A stretch of DNA of 64,000 nt from an uncultured Bacteroidota bacterium (GTDB lineage Bacteria > Bacteroidota > Bacteroidia > Chitinophagales > Chitinophagaceae): positions 1-64,000 of the forward strand of contig CAIKOJ010000051.1 in NCBI GenBank assembly GCA_903829015.1, written 5' to 3'. A program made the position numbers and the translations under genes. Shown in pieces: positions 50,270 to 60,047 of this stretch (positions within the stretch are counted from its first letter, which is position 1; the number at the start of each line of letters is the position of its first letter). Under the pieces are notes generated by a model. That model was not told the origin of the DNA. It saw only the letters and a list, made by a program, of their open reading frames with translations, and made no database searches.

Positions 50270-52657
50270 ATGAAAAGAAGCATCAGGAAAGTAGCAGTAA
50301 TAGGTAGTGGTGTAATGGGGTCGCGTATTGCCTGTCATTTTGCAGGTATAGGTGTGCAGGTGTTGTTGTTGGATATTGTGCCGCCGGGTTTAACCGATCC
50401 TGAAAAAGCAAAACAGAAAAAGGAACGCAATAAAATTGTGAACGATGCACTACAGGCTACACTGAAAAGCAAACCATCGGCAGTGTATACCAAATCGGTG
50501 GCTGCAAATATTACAACCGGGAACATTACTGATGACCTCAACAGGATATCTGACTGCGACTGGATCATTGAAGTAGTAATTGAGCGGCTCGATATTAAAC
50601 AGCAGATATTTACTGAAGTTGAAAAATACCGCAAGCCGGGTACATTGATCTCTTCCAACACTTCGGGCATTCCCATACATCTGATGAGCGAAGGCAGGAG
50701 CGAAGATTTTCAGCAGCACTTTTGTGGAACCCACTTTTTTAATCCGCCCAGGTACCTGAGACTGCTGGAGATAATTCCGGCACCCAATACCAAACCTGAA
50801 GTCACAGACTTCCTGATGGATTATGGTGAGCGCTTTCTGGGTAAGACCACGGTGCTGTGTAAGGATACTCCGGCATTCATAGCCAACAGGGTTGGTGTGT
50901 TTGGGTTCATGGCTGTGTTTAAAGCTATGCAGGAGCTGGGTATGAATGTAGATGAAGTGGATCTGCTTACAGGGCCGATATTGGGAAGACCAAAATCTGC
51001 CACTTTCCGTACGGGTGACGTAGTGGGGTTAGATACGTTGGTACATGTGGCAAAAGACCTGCCTAAAAATGCGCCTGACGATGAAGCCAAAGACATTTTC
51101 AAAATGCCGGCTTTTCTCGATAAGATGATCGAGAATAAATGGCTGGGCGATAAAACGGGACAGGGTTTTTATAAAAAGGTAAAGGGTGAAAAAGGTAAAT
51201 CGGAGATACTGACCCTGAACCTGGAGACCATGGAATACGGCCCCAAGGTAAAAACAAAGTATGCCACCATAGATGCGGCGAAGCCGGTTGACGATCTCCC
51301 GCAGCGAATCAAAGTGTTGTACAATGGTACAGATAAGGCTGGTGATTTTTACAGACTGTTTCACAATCTGTTGTTTACGTATGTTACCAATCGTATACCT
51401 GAGATCACTGACGAACTCTACAAAATAGATGATGCACTTAAGGCTGGCTTTGGCTGGGAGATAGGTGCGTTTGAAAGCTGGGATGCGCTGGGTGTGAAGA
51501 AGACGTTGGAGAAAATGAAAAAGGCCGGTTACCAACCCGCACCCTGGGTGGGCGAGATGCTGGAAAAAGGATGCACATCGTTTTATAAGACTGAAGGCGG
51601 AGTGCGTAAATATTATGATATAGGCACGGGAGGCTATCAGCCCATACCGGGCATGAGCAGTTTCATACTGCTGGAGCATATGAATGAGCGTGTGGTATGG
51701 AACAACTCCGTTTGCAAACTGTATGATATTGGTGATGATGTAGTGGCACTGAGATGGAACACAAAGATGAACAGTATAGGTGGCGAGGTGCTGGAGGGCG
51801 TGCGGAAAAGTATAGACATTGCCGAAGAAAAATATAAAGGGCTGGTAATAGCCAACGGCGGTGCCAACTTTAGTGCCGGTGCCAATATAGGCCTCATATT
51901 TATGTTTGCCGCAGAGCAGGAGTACGATGAACTTGATATTGCGATCAGACAATTTCAGAGTACCACCATGCGCCTGCGATACAGCAGTATACCAGTAGTA
52001 GTTGCGCCCCACGGACTCACTCTGGGTGGTGGCTGCGAAATGTGCCTGCATGCCGATGCTGTACACGCTGCTGCCGAAACCTATATAGGACTTGTAGAAG
52101 TCGGCATAGGTGTAATACCTGGAGGTGGTGGCACCAAGGAGATGATAGTACGCGCATCTGACCGAAACATTAAAGAAGACATAGAGCTCAATTATCTGCA
52201 GCAGTTGTTCATCAATATAGGCACTGCCAAAGTATCAACATCGGCACATGAGGCATTTGAGAACTTTGTGTTCAGGCCGGGTACTGATCATATATCTATC
52301 AATCCCGACAGGCGTATAGCAGATGCCAAACGCAGCGTGCTGGCCATGTGGGAGCGTGGTTATACACAGCCTGCACCACGAACCGATATTAAAGTACAGG
52401 GTCGTACCGGTCTTGGGCCGATGATGGCGGGCATACATGGCATGTGGCGAGGCAACTACATATCGGATCACGACAGGCTGATAGCTGAAAAGCTGGCATG
52501 GGTGATGTGCGGCGGCGACCTTTCGGCACCTACGCTGGTGAATGAGCAGTACCTGCTGGATCTGGAACGGGAAGCATTCCTAAGCCTTTGCGGGCAGAGG
52601 AAAACCCTGGAGCGTATACAAAGTATATTGACGACGGGGAAGCCGCTGAGGAACTAA
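50270..52657 (+). CDS. 3-hydroxyacyl-CoA dehydrogenase / enoyl-CoA hydratase multifunctional protein
   Basis: VAVIGSGVMGSRIACHFAGIGVQVLLLDI (Rossmann), GTHFFNPPRYLRLLEIIP, and C-terminal hydratase GGANFSAGANIG..HGLTLGGGCEMCLHAD. Confidence 0.93.
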   Translation: MKRSIRKVAVIGSGVMGSRIACHFAGIGVQVLLLDIVPPGLTDPEKAKQKKERNKIVNDALQATLKSKPSAVYTKSVAANITTGNITDDLNRISDCDWIIEVVIERLDIKQQIFTEVEKYRKPGTLISSNTSGIPIHLMSEGRSEDFQQHFCGTHFFNPPRYLRLLEIIPAPNTKPEVTDFLMDYGERFLGKTTVLCKDTPAFIANRVGVFGFMAVFKAMQELGMNVDEVDLLTGPILGRPKSATFRTGDVVGLDTLVHVAKDLPKNAPDDEAKDIFKMPAFLDKMIENKWLGDKTGQGFYKKVKGEKGKSEILTLNLETMEYGPKVKTKYATIDAAKPVDDLPQRIKVLYNGTDKAGDFYRLFHNLLFTYVTNRIPEITDELYKIDDALKAGFGWEIGAFESWDALGVKKTLEKMKKAGYQPAPWVGEMLEKGCTSFYKTEGGVRKYYDIGTGGYQPIPGMSSFILLEHMNERVVWNNSVCKLYDIGDDVVALRWNTKMNSIGGEVLEGVRKSIDIAEEKYKGLVIANGGANFSAGANIGLIFMFAAEQEYDELDIAIRQFQSTTMRLRYSSIPVVVAPHGLTLGGGCEMCLHADAVHAAAETYIGLVEVGIGVIPGGGGTKEMIVRASDRNIKEDIELNYLQQLFINIGTAKVSTSAHEAFENFVFRPGTDHISINPDRRIADAKRSVLAMWERGYTQPAPRTDIKVQGRTGLGPMMAGIHGMWRGNYISDHDRLIAEKLAWVMCGGDLSAPTLVNEQYLLDLEREAFLSLCGQRKTLERIQSILTTGKPLRN

Positions 52658-52689
52658 ACAATTTTAAGATATAGAAATGGTATTTGCTA

Positions 52690-53916
52690 TCAGATCATTT
52701 TACCCCACAGCAAACTGCCATCCCCGTAACTCAGAAAACGGAAATCGTGGCTCATTGCGTAATCATACACTTTGCGCCAGTCATCGCCGATCAATGCTGC
52801 TACCAGCAGTAGCAACGTAGACTGCGGCTGATGAAAATTGGTTACCAGACCGGAGGCGATCTTAAACTGATACCCCGGTGCAATTAGTATTTGTGTTCTG
52901 GTAATGAGCCTGGCGAGTTGGTTGGTTTCCATATAGTCGGCAACGGCCTGCAGTGATTCTGCAGGTGTGCAGTTATTGCCGGCTTGGTATGGCTGCCATT
53001 GGGTTACAGCAATTCCATCCAGATCGGGTGAATTGCCATTAAAGATGTTGTTGCCTATCCAGTACAAACTCTCCAATGTGCGCATGGAGGTAGTACCAAC
53101 GGCAACAATCTTTTTATCTACTGCATTGCGCAGTTTTTGTATCATTGGCAGGCTGACTTCTATCCACTCGGCATGCATATCATGCTCTACCATGGTATCA
53201 CTTTTCACCGGCCTGAAGGTACCCGCACCAACATGAAGTGTTACAAAACCTGTGTCTATATTCCTGTCTGCAAGAGCACTCATTACGTGCTCTGTAAAAT
53301 GGAGTCCGGCTGTGGGAGCGGCAACACTGCCTTCTTCTTTGGCGTATAGTGTCTGGTAGCGGTCTTCATCTGCAGCATCGGCATCCCTGTTCAGATAGGG
53401 AGGTAATGGTACCTTGCCCGCATGATGCAGCACATCGGCAAACGTGAGCGAATCATTGTTCCATTCCAGCTTCAGTAAAAATGAACCCTGTTTTCTTTCA
53501 GCAATACTTGCCGACAACTCAAAGTCAGGTGCCACATTTACAACCTGCAGTGCCATATCAGGTTTCCATTTTGCAGCACCGCCCACCATGCACTCCCAGA
53601 TCACATGCCCTTTGCTCAGCATGGCGGTCTGTATGTCGGGATACTGTGAAGAAGGTGCCAGGCAGAATACTTCTATCACTCCGCCGGTAGGCTTTCTGAA
53701 CAACAGCCGGGCATGCACCACTTTGGTCTGATTGAATACCATAAGTGTATCCGCAGGTATGTGGCCTGCAATGTTGGTGTAAACGTCTTCGGTTATATCA
53801 CCTTCTTTATACACCAGCAGTTTTGATGCATCTCTTTCTGCGAGCGGATACTTTGCTATCCTATCATCGGGGAGAGCGTAAGTGAAGTTATCTATGCGCA
53901 GATATTTTGGATGCAT
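52690..53916 (-). CDS. queA: S-adenosylmethionine:tRNA ribosyltransferase-isomerase
   Basis: YALPDDRIAKYPLAERDASKLLVY...GSVAAPTAGLHFTEHVMSAL...THVLHVGAGTFRPV-like VTLHVGAGTFRPVKSDTMVEHDMHAE. Confidence 0.93.
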   Translation of the reverse strand: MHPKYLRIDNFTYALPDDRIAKYPLAERDASKLLVYKEGDITEDVYTNIAGHIPADTLMVFNQTKVVHARLLFRKPTGGVIEVFCLAPSSQYPDIQTAMLSKGHVIWECMVGGAAKWKPDMALQVVNVAPDFELSASIAERKQGSFLLKLEWNNDSLTFADVLHHAGKVPLPPYLNRDADAADEDRYQTLYAKEEGSVAAPTAGLHFTEHVMSALADRNIDTGFVTLHVGAGTFRPVKSDTMVEHDMHAEWIEVSLPMIQKLRNAVDKKIVAVGTTSMRTLESLYWIGNNIFNGNSPDLDGIAVTQWQPYQAGNNCTPAESLQAVADYMETNQLARLITRTQILIAPGYQFKIASGLVTNFHQPQSTLLLLVAALIGDDWRKVYDYAMSHDFRFLSYGDGSLLWGKMI

Positions 53917-53958
53917 GGGTAGTATTAAAAATGAAAACAGCGGGTGAAGTACTGATCA

Positions 53959-55356
53959 TTACCTGATCTCCGGGATGGTTATCCCGGTTATTTTTCTGTA
54001 AATGTCTATGGCGTATAGGTCGGTCATACCGCTGATAAAATCTACTACAGATTGTATATCGCCGTAAATGTTCGTTCCATCGGCACTTACCGGAAACTGT
54101 GCGGGTATCAGCTTGATCAGTTTGCCTGACTTAGGTAACTTAGGCTGCAGCACTGCATTCACCAGTTCATTGAGCAGACCACCTATTACATTGAAACCGG
54201 CAATCTCTATTTCTACAACAGCCTTATAATTGTATATGTGTTTTACTGAAAACTTATTGATCTGGTCTATCAGCCGGTGGTCGTCTTCGGGCAAACATTT
54301 CAGCAGGTCTTTTTCGAGTGTGCCGTTAAGCAGTTCCTGCTCGTGATCCATAAACACCTTCGACATTTTATCGATCATCAGCCCTATCCACCGTGCTCTG
54401 ATGTATTGTACCTTTTGGTTCTCATCAACAATATTCGCCAGCTTCTTTTCGATATACGCTCGTGAGTTGTAAGTTTCTTCTTTTTCAAAAAAAGGCAGGA
54501 ACATTTCCATAAAGGTTTCGAGCGAAATGATGTGCAGCCGGTGTGCGTCTTCCATATCTATCACCCGGTAGCAGATATCATCTGCGGCCTCAGTGAGATA
54601 CACAAACGGGTGGCGTGCATAGACATGATCATACCCAGCAATTTTTGGTATATGCAATGCCTGAGCTATAGCGGCATAGGTGTCCAGTTCGGAATCAAAG
54701 AAACCTGATTTCTTAGTAGCTATCAGCCCGGTCTTATTGAACCCTGCCGACGACGAACATGGATATTTAACCAGCGACGCGATTGTTGTATAGGTAAGAC
54801 GGTATCCGCCTTTTTCGTGTTCGTTAAAGTGGTGAGTCAGTACCCTGAGTGCGTTTGAGTTACCTTCGAAATGCTCGAGGTCTTTGCGCTGATTGGGGGT
54901 CATAGACTCTTCCAGCACCTTTCGCACATCACCTTCTGCTGCCTTGAAAAAAGCACGTATAGCATCTTCGCCCGAGTGGCCGAAAGGCGGGTTGCCTATA
55001 TCATGAGCCAGGCAGGCAGATGCAATGACTGATGCCAGTTCGTATTTATAGAACTCTATGAAACCCTCACTTTCATCTTTATACTTTTGGGCAATCTGCT
55101 CTCCAACCGCCTTACCCAGCGACCGGCCAACAGATGCTACTTCGAGACTGTGTGTGAGCCTGTTGTGTACAAATATTGCACCAGGCAGTGGGAAGACCTG
55201 TGTCTTGTTCTGCAGCCTTCTGAATGCCGAAGAAAAAATGATACGGTCGTAATCCCGCTGAAAAGAATTACGAACGGAATCGGCTCCGGTTTTTTTCGGA
55301 GCCGACTCACCTGTACGTTGTGCTGAATAAAGGGTTCCCCAGTTCATAACCGGCAC
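53959..55356 (-). CDS. dgt: Deoxyguanosinetriphosphate triphosphohydrolase-like (HD domain)
   Basis: FRRLQNKTQVFPL...VHNRLTHSLEVASVGRSLG...ACLAHDIGNPPFGHSGEDAI. Confidence 0.94.
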   Translation of the reverse strand: MPVMNWGTLYSAQRTGESAPKKTGADSVRNSFQRDYDRIIFSSAFRRLQNKTQVFPLPGAIFVHNRLTHSLEVASVGRSLGKAVGEQIAQKYKDESEGFIEFYKYELASVIASACLAHDIGNPPFGHSGEDAIRAFFKAAEGDVRKVLEESMTPNQRKDLEHFEGNSNALRVLTHHFNEHEKGGYRLTYTTIASLVKYPCSSSAGFNKTGLIATKKSGFFDSELDTYAAIAQALHIPKIAGYDHVYARHPFVYLTEAADDICYRVIDMEDAHRLHIISLETFMEMFLPFFEKEETYNSRAYIEKKLANIVDENQKVQYIRARWIGLMIDKMSKVFMDHEQELLNGTLEKDLLKCLPEDDHRLIDQINKFSVKHIYNYKAVVEIEIAGFNVIGGLLNELVNAVLQPKLPKSGKLIKLIPAQFPVSADGTNIYGDIQSVVDFISGMTDLYAIDIYRKITGITIPEIR

Positions 55357-56006
55357 TAGTCTTTATCTCCTTTTTTGCATTCACTTATAAAATACTCATT
55401 CTTTCCTTTACCCCAATGTGGTACGGTAATATCTGTAGTTGTTTCTTTGGCAAACAAACCCTGCGCTTTCTCGAGGTAAGGCATTGCTGCTTTGCTGCCA
55501 CCGCCAAATGCTTTTGGTGTAAAGAACTTGCTTACCCCCTGCAGGTAGTACATTCTTGGATTGTCGGGATTCAGTTCTTTGGCGCTTTCCAGGTTCTCTT
55601 TAAAGATGCCTCCGTATTTCTGCCATCGGTTCATTGGGTCTACGCCCATACGTGCATTTGCTATCATGGCAGACAACACAAATGTTTCATCGTTGTTCTT
55701 TTTCAGCAGGGATACTGCATCGTCTTTTTCTTTATCAGCTTCATCCAGATACGCGTCTTTCTTAGCTGGATCTTTCTCCATGTATGCTAAGTTCACTTTA
55801 CTGTAAGCAGCATAGTAATGTGCTGACCATTCGTTATCCCACTTTTTAGTGATCAGAGCCAGTTTGTTGGCCTGCTCAATTTTTGTGGTCATATCCATAG
55901 TAGTATCAAAAGCAAGGAAAGTTTTTTCCAGTACCGTTTTAAAATCCTGAGCCTGTGCTTTAAGTCCTGCGAGGGCAATAGCACTCATTAAAATTATCTT
56001 TTTCAT
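55356..56006 (-). CDS. Secreted TPR-like hypothetical protein
   Basis: 216 aa, signal peptide MKKIILMSAIALAGLKAQAQ; shares its last base (55356) with the first base of dgt. Confidence 0.75.
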   Translation of the reverse strand: MKKIILMSAIALAGLKAQAQDFKTVLEKTFLAFDTTMDMTTKIEQANKLALITKKWDNEWSAHYYAAYSKVNLAYMEKDPAKKDAYLDEADKEKDDAVSLLKKNNDETFVLSAMIANARMGVDPMNRWQKYGGIFKENLESAKELNPDNPRMYYLQGVSKFFTPKAFGGGSKAAMPYLEKAQGLFAKETTTDITVPHWGKGKNEYFISECKKGDKD

Positions 56007-56041
56007 TCTGTTTGTTTTTATTTTTTGATTTTAGTTATTGT

Positions 56042-58309
56042 TTAAAGTTCGTCTTTAGAAAATTGTGTCAATGACATGTTTACACCGAAGAAAATGGAGC
56101 GGTATAAAGGTGGTGTAATATCCTTTCTATCATAGGTACCGGCTGCGTTTTTAGTATACCTGTATCCAAATACATTGTGGTTGTCGGTAACGTTGTCGAA
56201 GCTTACATAAAACACGGTGAACCACTTGCCAAATGTGTGCAGGTAGGCAAGAGCGATGGCGAGATTATGGTAATCGGGTGTTCTGCCGCTCAGGAAGTTT
56301 GACTCTGTAGCTGGGCTATTATTTGGGTCATAGTAAGGGCGGCCACTGGCATAGCTGTAAGTAACACTGATGTTGGTTTTCCACTTTTCCACGAAGTATT
56401 TTCCGACAAGGTTCAGATTGTGGTCGGAAACAAAAGTAGGTGTGGCTTCAAAAAGGTAATTGCTGTTCTTACGTTTGGTATCAATATAGCTGTATGTGAT
56501 CCAGTAATCTACATTTTTAAATGATTTTTTATCGCGCCAGAACAGCTCTATACCATGAGCGTAGCCAAAACCATTATTGGTTGGATAGGAGAAATAAGTA
56601 CGGTATTGGTTTGCATTAAAACCCGTTGCACTGTTTTCCAGGATGAGGTTTTCGTATTTCTTAGAGTACGCTTCCAACCTCAGCAGCCTGTCGTTTTTGC
56701 TGTACTGCCAGTTGGCTATGTAGTGAATGGCACGCTGCATATCAGGTTTGTAGCCGTACAGCAAGTAGTTGTTGTCGGCATTTTGATAAAATATGCCGCC
56801 AGCCAGGGATACCTGACTATGATTGCCGGTTTTTACTGCCAGAGAAAGACGAGGTACTACATAACTTTTGTTCAGTATTGTGCTGTGTTCATAGCGAACA
56901 CCGGGGCGGATAGCCAGCATATTGATGGGGGTCCACTCCAGTTCGGTGTAACCTGATATGAGCGTTTCTGTGAATTCACTTTTACGGAAAGTATCGAATG
57001 TTTTACCAATGCCGTAGCTCTGTACATCTGTGCCAAGCAGAATATTGAACCTGCTAGTTATATAATCTTTTCCCTCCAGCCTGCATTGCAGCCTATGGTC
57101 TTCCTGTTTGATAGGTAATGTGCCAAATTTGTTATCAGTTTTGTCGAGGCTATATGAGGCTGCTGTATACAGCATATACTTAGCTTTAAAAAACTGACGG
57201 TAGGAGATGTTGCTGTAATAGTACTGGTCGTTGGTCTCGTATTTTACCATTGCTGGCATTCCTTTGAAAATATTGGACGAAGAAGTGTCGCCTGCGGCGG
57301 GGTTGGGTATTTCAATACCGCTGCTGCTAAAACTTGTATTAAGGCTTACTTTCAGAATACCGTTTTTGTTTGGCTTCCAGGTATAGCGAAGATTTCCCGA
57401 ACCACCTTGTGGCGGCTTGTAAAAATTAACATTGGGATTAGCCAAGCCGAAGAATGGAGTTGTATTAGTATAATTGCCACCAATATCGAGGCTGCTGTTT
57501 TTCCAACGTTTTACGCCAGATGCGTATAATCCGGCCATGTTCACACCAAGGTTTATGGTGCTTTTGTCGGCGAGGTCGGTGGTGTTGAGTTCTAACACAC
57601 TGGAGAGCGCCTGTCCATAACGTGCACTGTACCCACCACTGCTAAACGATACACCCTGGTAATTGAACGCACCAAAGCGACTGCGTGTAGATACACCGGG
57701 AGGGCCGCTTAGGAATGCATTCTGAATCACCATCTCATCTACAACGATTGCTGCTTCACTGGCATCACCACCTCTAACAAACATACCATTGTCGGCGCCG
57801 GTCTTTTGCGTACCTGGCAGCATTTCCATTGCCTTTACCACATCAGCGCCTGCACCGGCAGTAGTTACGATATCAATTGGTTTCAACACTGTTTTGTTTT
57901 TATCGTTCGATGCATCGAATGAACCGGCGGTGATGACTACGGCATCGAGATCATGAGCCTTGTTGGCTTTCAGGGTAATAACTATACCACTCATATCTCC
58001 GTTTATTACGATCGGTGTGCCGCCTGCTTCATGGCTCACCTCTGATGCTACCAGTGTTTGGTTGCCTTTCTCTGTGGTTGTAAACCTGAATACTCCTGTG
58101 CTGTCGGTGGTGCCGCCATCTATGGTATTTTCGAGGTAAACATTGGCTCCTTTTACCGGTTTGTTCTTGTTATTTATTACTGTGCCGCTGATTTTGAATT
58201 GCGCATTTGCTACATATGTGCATAAGAGCATTATGGTAAGCAGCAAAACAGGTGTTAACAGCCTCGATGATAAACGTGGTTTCATGTGTATTTCAGCATT
58301 TTGCCGCAA
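56042..58309 (-). CDS. TonB-dependent receptor with carboxypeptidase-like regulatory N-terminal domain
   Basis: FKISGTVINNKNKPVKGANVYLENTIDGGTTDSTGVFRF; plug-like DVVKAMEMLPGTQKTGADNGMFVRGGDASEAAIVVDEMVIQN. Confidence 0.93.
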   Translation of the reverse strand: MRQNAEIHMKPRLSSRLLTPVLLLTIMLLCTYVANAQFKISGTVINNKNKPVKGANVYLENTIDGGTTDSTGVFRFTTTEKGNQTLVASEVSHEAGGTPIVINGDMSGIVITLKANKAHDLDAVVITAGSFDASNDKNKTVLKPIDIVTTAGAGADVVKAMEMLPGTQKTGADNGMFVRGGDASEAAIVVDEMVIQNAFLSGPPGVSTRSRFGAFNYQGVSFSSGGYSARYGQALSSVLELNTTDLADKSTINLGVNMAGLYASGVKRWKNSSLDIGGNYTNTTPFFGLANPNVNFYKPPQGGSGNLRYTWKPNKNGILKVSLNTSFSSSGIEIPNPAAGDTSSSNIFKGMPAMVKYETNDQYYYSNISYRQFFKAKYMLYTAASYSLDKTDNKFGTLPIKQEDHRLQCRLEGKDYITSRFNILLGTDVQSYGIGKTFDTFRKSEFTETLISGYTELEWTPINMLAIRPGVRYEHSTILNKSYVVPRLSLAVKTGNHSQVSLAGGIFYQNADNNYLLYGYKPDMQRAIHYIANWQYSKNDRLLRLEAYSKKYENLILENSATGFNANQYRTYFSYPTNNGFGYAHGIELFWRDKKSFKNVDYWITYSYIDTKRKNSNYLFEATPTFVSDHNLNLVGKYFVEKWKTNISVTYSYASGRPYYDPNNSPATESNFLSGRTPDYHNLAIALAYLHTFGKWFTVFYVSFDNVTDNHNVFGYRYTKNAAGTYDRKDITPPLYRSIFFGVNMSLTQFSKDEL

Positions 58310-58406
58310 AGCTAGGTCGTTGGCAAATTATTTAAAACTTTATTCGGTTAAATATTGCGTTTGGTCGGTCAATACCTATGTTAAAGTATGGGAGGAGGCC
58401 GGGCCA

Positions 58407-58700
58407 TTATCCGTTTTTTGGGTTGATATATTGTTTCAGGTGTTCTACGTAGCTTTCGAAAGCACCGATACCCTTTTTGGTTATTTTACAAACGGTAAGC
58501 GGGTAGTTGTTCCTGAAAGATTTATTTACCTCAATATACCCCTCGGTTTTCAGTTTGTCCAGCTGCACGCTCAGGTTGCCGGATGTGGCCCCGGTCTTCT
58601 CCTTCAGGAAGTTGAATTCCGCTTCCTCAACCGTTATGAGCAGAGAAACTATGGCCAACCTGAGCTGTGAGTGCAGTATGGGATCCAGATCCTTAAACAT
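58407..58700 (-). CDS. Winged-helix transcriptional regulator (HTH_34-like)
   Basis: DPILHSQLRLAIVSLLITVEEAEFNFLKEKTGATSGNLSVQLDKLKTEGYIEV. Confidence 0.9.
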   Translation of the reverse strand: MFKDLDPILHSQLRLAIVSLLITVEEAEFNFLKEKTGATSGNLSVQLDKLKTEGYIEVNKSFRNNYPLTVCKITKKGIGAFESYVEHLKQYINPKNG

Positions 58701-59304
58701 TTTTGCTGTTGTGTATTTTTAGTAAGTGACCTGGAATGATGTAGGCAACTACCAGCGATAAAGATAAGAGCAATAGCTGGTACTCAAATGAAACATGGAA
58801 TGCTGCCAGAGCAATCGCCCAGCATAAAGCCGCACCGATCATCATAGGTTTGAATTTCATGATACCGCCCGAGATGAAAGTACCTATCGCATATAACAGC
58901 ATAAGTACAGGGTAGGTGCTGATCTGTAATACATTAGATGAAAACAATATGCCACCTATGCAGAGGCCGACTGCCATCCATACATAACCAAACACCCTGT
59001 CCAGGTGCGACTTAACCTTTTCTTTTTTCTTACTGCGATACATGATGACTATCTGCGCTATGATTGCCAGCGGAATGGCAATGGCCCAGACAATAGCGTG
59101 ATATTGATTGTTCATTTTAATTAATACGAATTCACCTAGTGCTGCCAGGCTTACTGCCCATCCCCAGAGGAGGTAAATCATGCTGTCGTCTGTAAATTCC
59201 TGCCGTGCTGAGTGGATCATATCAAGTATCAGATCCAGTTGTTGTTGGTTGTTGTTTTCCATTTTTCTGTTTTTGAAGTGATAAATGCAATAAACTAGAC
59301 ACAA
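58693..59304 (-). CDS. Multi-TM membrane protein
   Basis: 203 aa with several hydrophobic segments; likely start MENNNQQQLDL; overlaps the HTH gene. Confidence 0.75.
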   Translation of the reverse strand: MCLVYCIYHFKNRKMENNNQQQLDLILDMIHSARQEFTDDSMIYLLWGWAVSLAALGEFVLIKMNNQYHAIVWAIAIPLAIIAQIVIMYRSKKKEKVKSHLDRVFGYVWMAVGLCIGGILFSSNVLQISTYPVLMLLYAIGTFISGGIMKFKPMMIGAALCWAIALAAFHVSFEYQLLLLSLSLVVAYIIPGHLLKIHNSKNV

Positions 59305-59469
59305 AAGTAAAGTAGTTTATAAAATAAACCAAATAATTTTGGAAATATTTTTTTGGTGGGAGGGTGGATAGAGGTAACAAGGTGAATTATAGCAATGACG
59401 GCACACTATTACAGCATATTCCCTTCTTTATTTCATAACACAAATAAATATTTAACAAAAATGTTTCAT

Positions 59470-59487
59470 CAAAAATGTTCATTTTTG
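59470..59487. promoter_or_regulatory. Perfect 18-bp palindrome immediately before the HTH gene start (candidate autoregulatory operator)
   Basis: CAAAAATG-TT-CATTTTTG; ATG at 59489. Confidence 0.55.
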
Positions 59488-59488
59488 G

Positions 59489-59977
59489 ATGGTGATAGAT
59501 AAACTGCAAATAGCCAAAGGTGCGCACCCCGGTGTGATACTTGAAAGAGAGCTTAAAAAAAGAGGGCTTTCAAAAGGGCAGTTTGCGTTATCCATACATG
59601 AATACCCACAAACGCTCAGTGCGATAATTGCGGGCAAAAGAAGTATGAACACGCCTCTATCAATAAGAATTGAAAATGAGCTGGGAATTGAAGAAGGTTT
59701 TTTTATGACCCTACAGGTTTTTTACGACATAAAAACGGAGAAGAATAAGCAACAGAAAGACTATCACCCACAGTTTTCAAAATTCAGGCCTGCACTTTTC
59801 TGGGACACAAGAATGGATAATATTGATTGGGAACGACACAAAAAAGCCGTTATAAAAAGAGTATTCGAAAGAGGGAATCTGACAGAAAAAAAAGAGGTGT
59901 TGAACTTTTATGGGCGTGAAGTCGTAAAAGATTGTCTGGTCGAGCAAAAGCTATCAGAGGCCAATAAGCTGACCTGA
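59489..59977 (+). CDS. HigA-like HTH protein with C-terminal DUF6922-like segment (antitoxin/regulator)
   Basis: HPGVILERELKKRGLSKGQFALSIHEYPQTLSAIIAGKRSMNTPLSIRIENELGI; C-term LFWDTRMDNIDWERHKKAVIKRVFERGNLTEKKEVLNFYGREVV. Confidence 0.8.
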   Translation: MVIDKLQIAKGAHPGVILERELKKRGLSKGQFALSIHEYPQTLSAIIAGKRSMNTPLSIRIENELGIEEGFFMTLQVFYDIKTEKNKQQKDYHPQFSKFRPALFWDTRMDNIDWERHKKAVIKRVFERGNLTEKKEVLNFYGREVVKDCLVEQKLSEANKLT

Positions 59978-59993
59978 TCGTTTTCGACAGTTC

Positions 59994-60036
59994 ACTGATG
60001 CTTTGTTGCTCAGTATAATGGCAACAAAGCATCAGT
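59994..60036. terminator. Perfect 16-bp inverted repeat between convergent genes (probable bidirectional transcription end)
   Basis: ACTGATGCTTTGTTGC-N11-GCAACAAAGCATCAGT. Confidence 0.6.
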
Positions 60037-60047
60037 ATGTTCAATCT

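Noticed and set aside
51029-52066. 345-aa minus-strand ORF antisense to the FadB-like gene
   Set aside because: Lies wholly inside a well-supported CDS; Cys/His/Tyr-rich composition typical of an antisense frame; no domain or start context.
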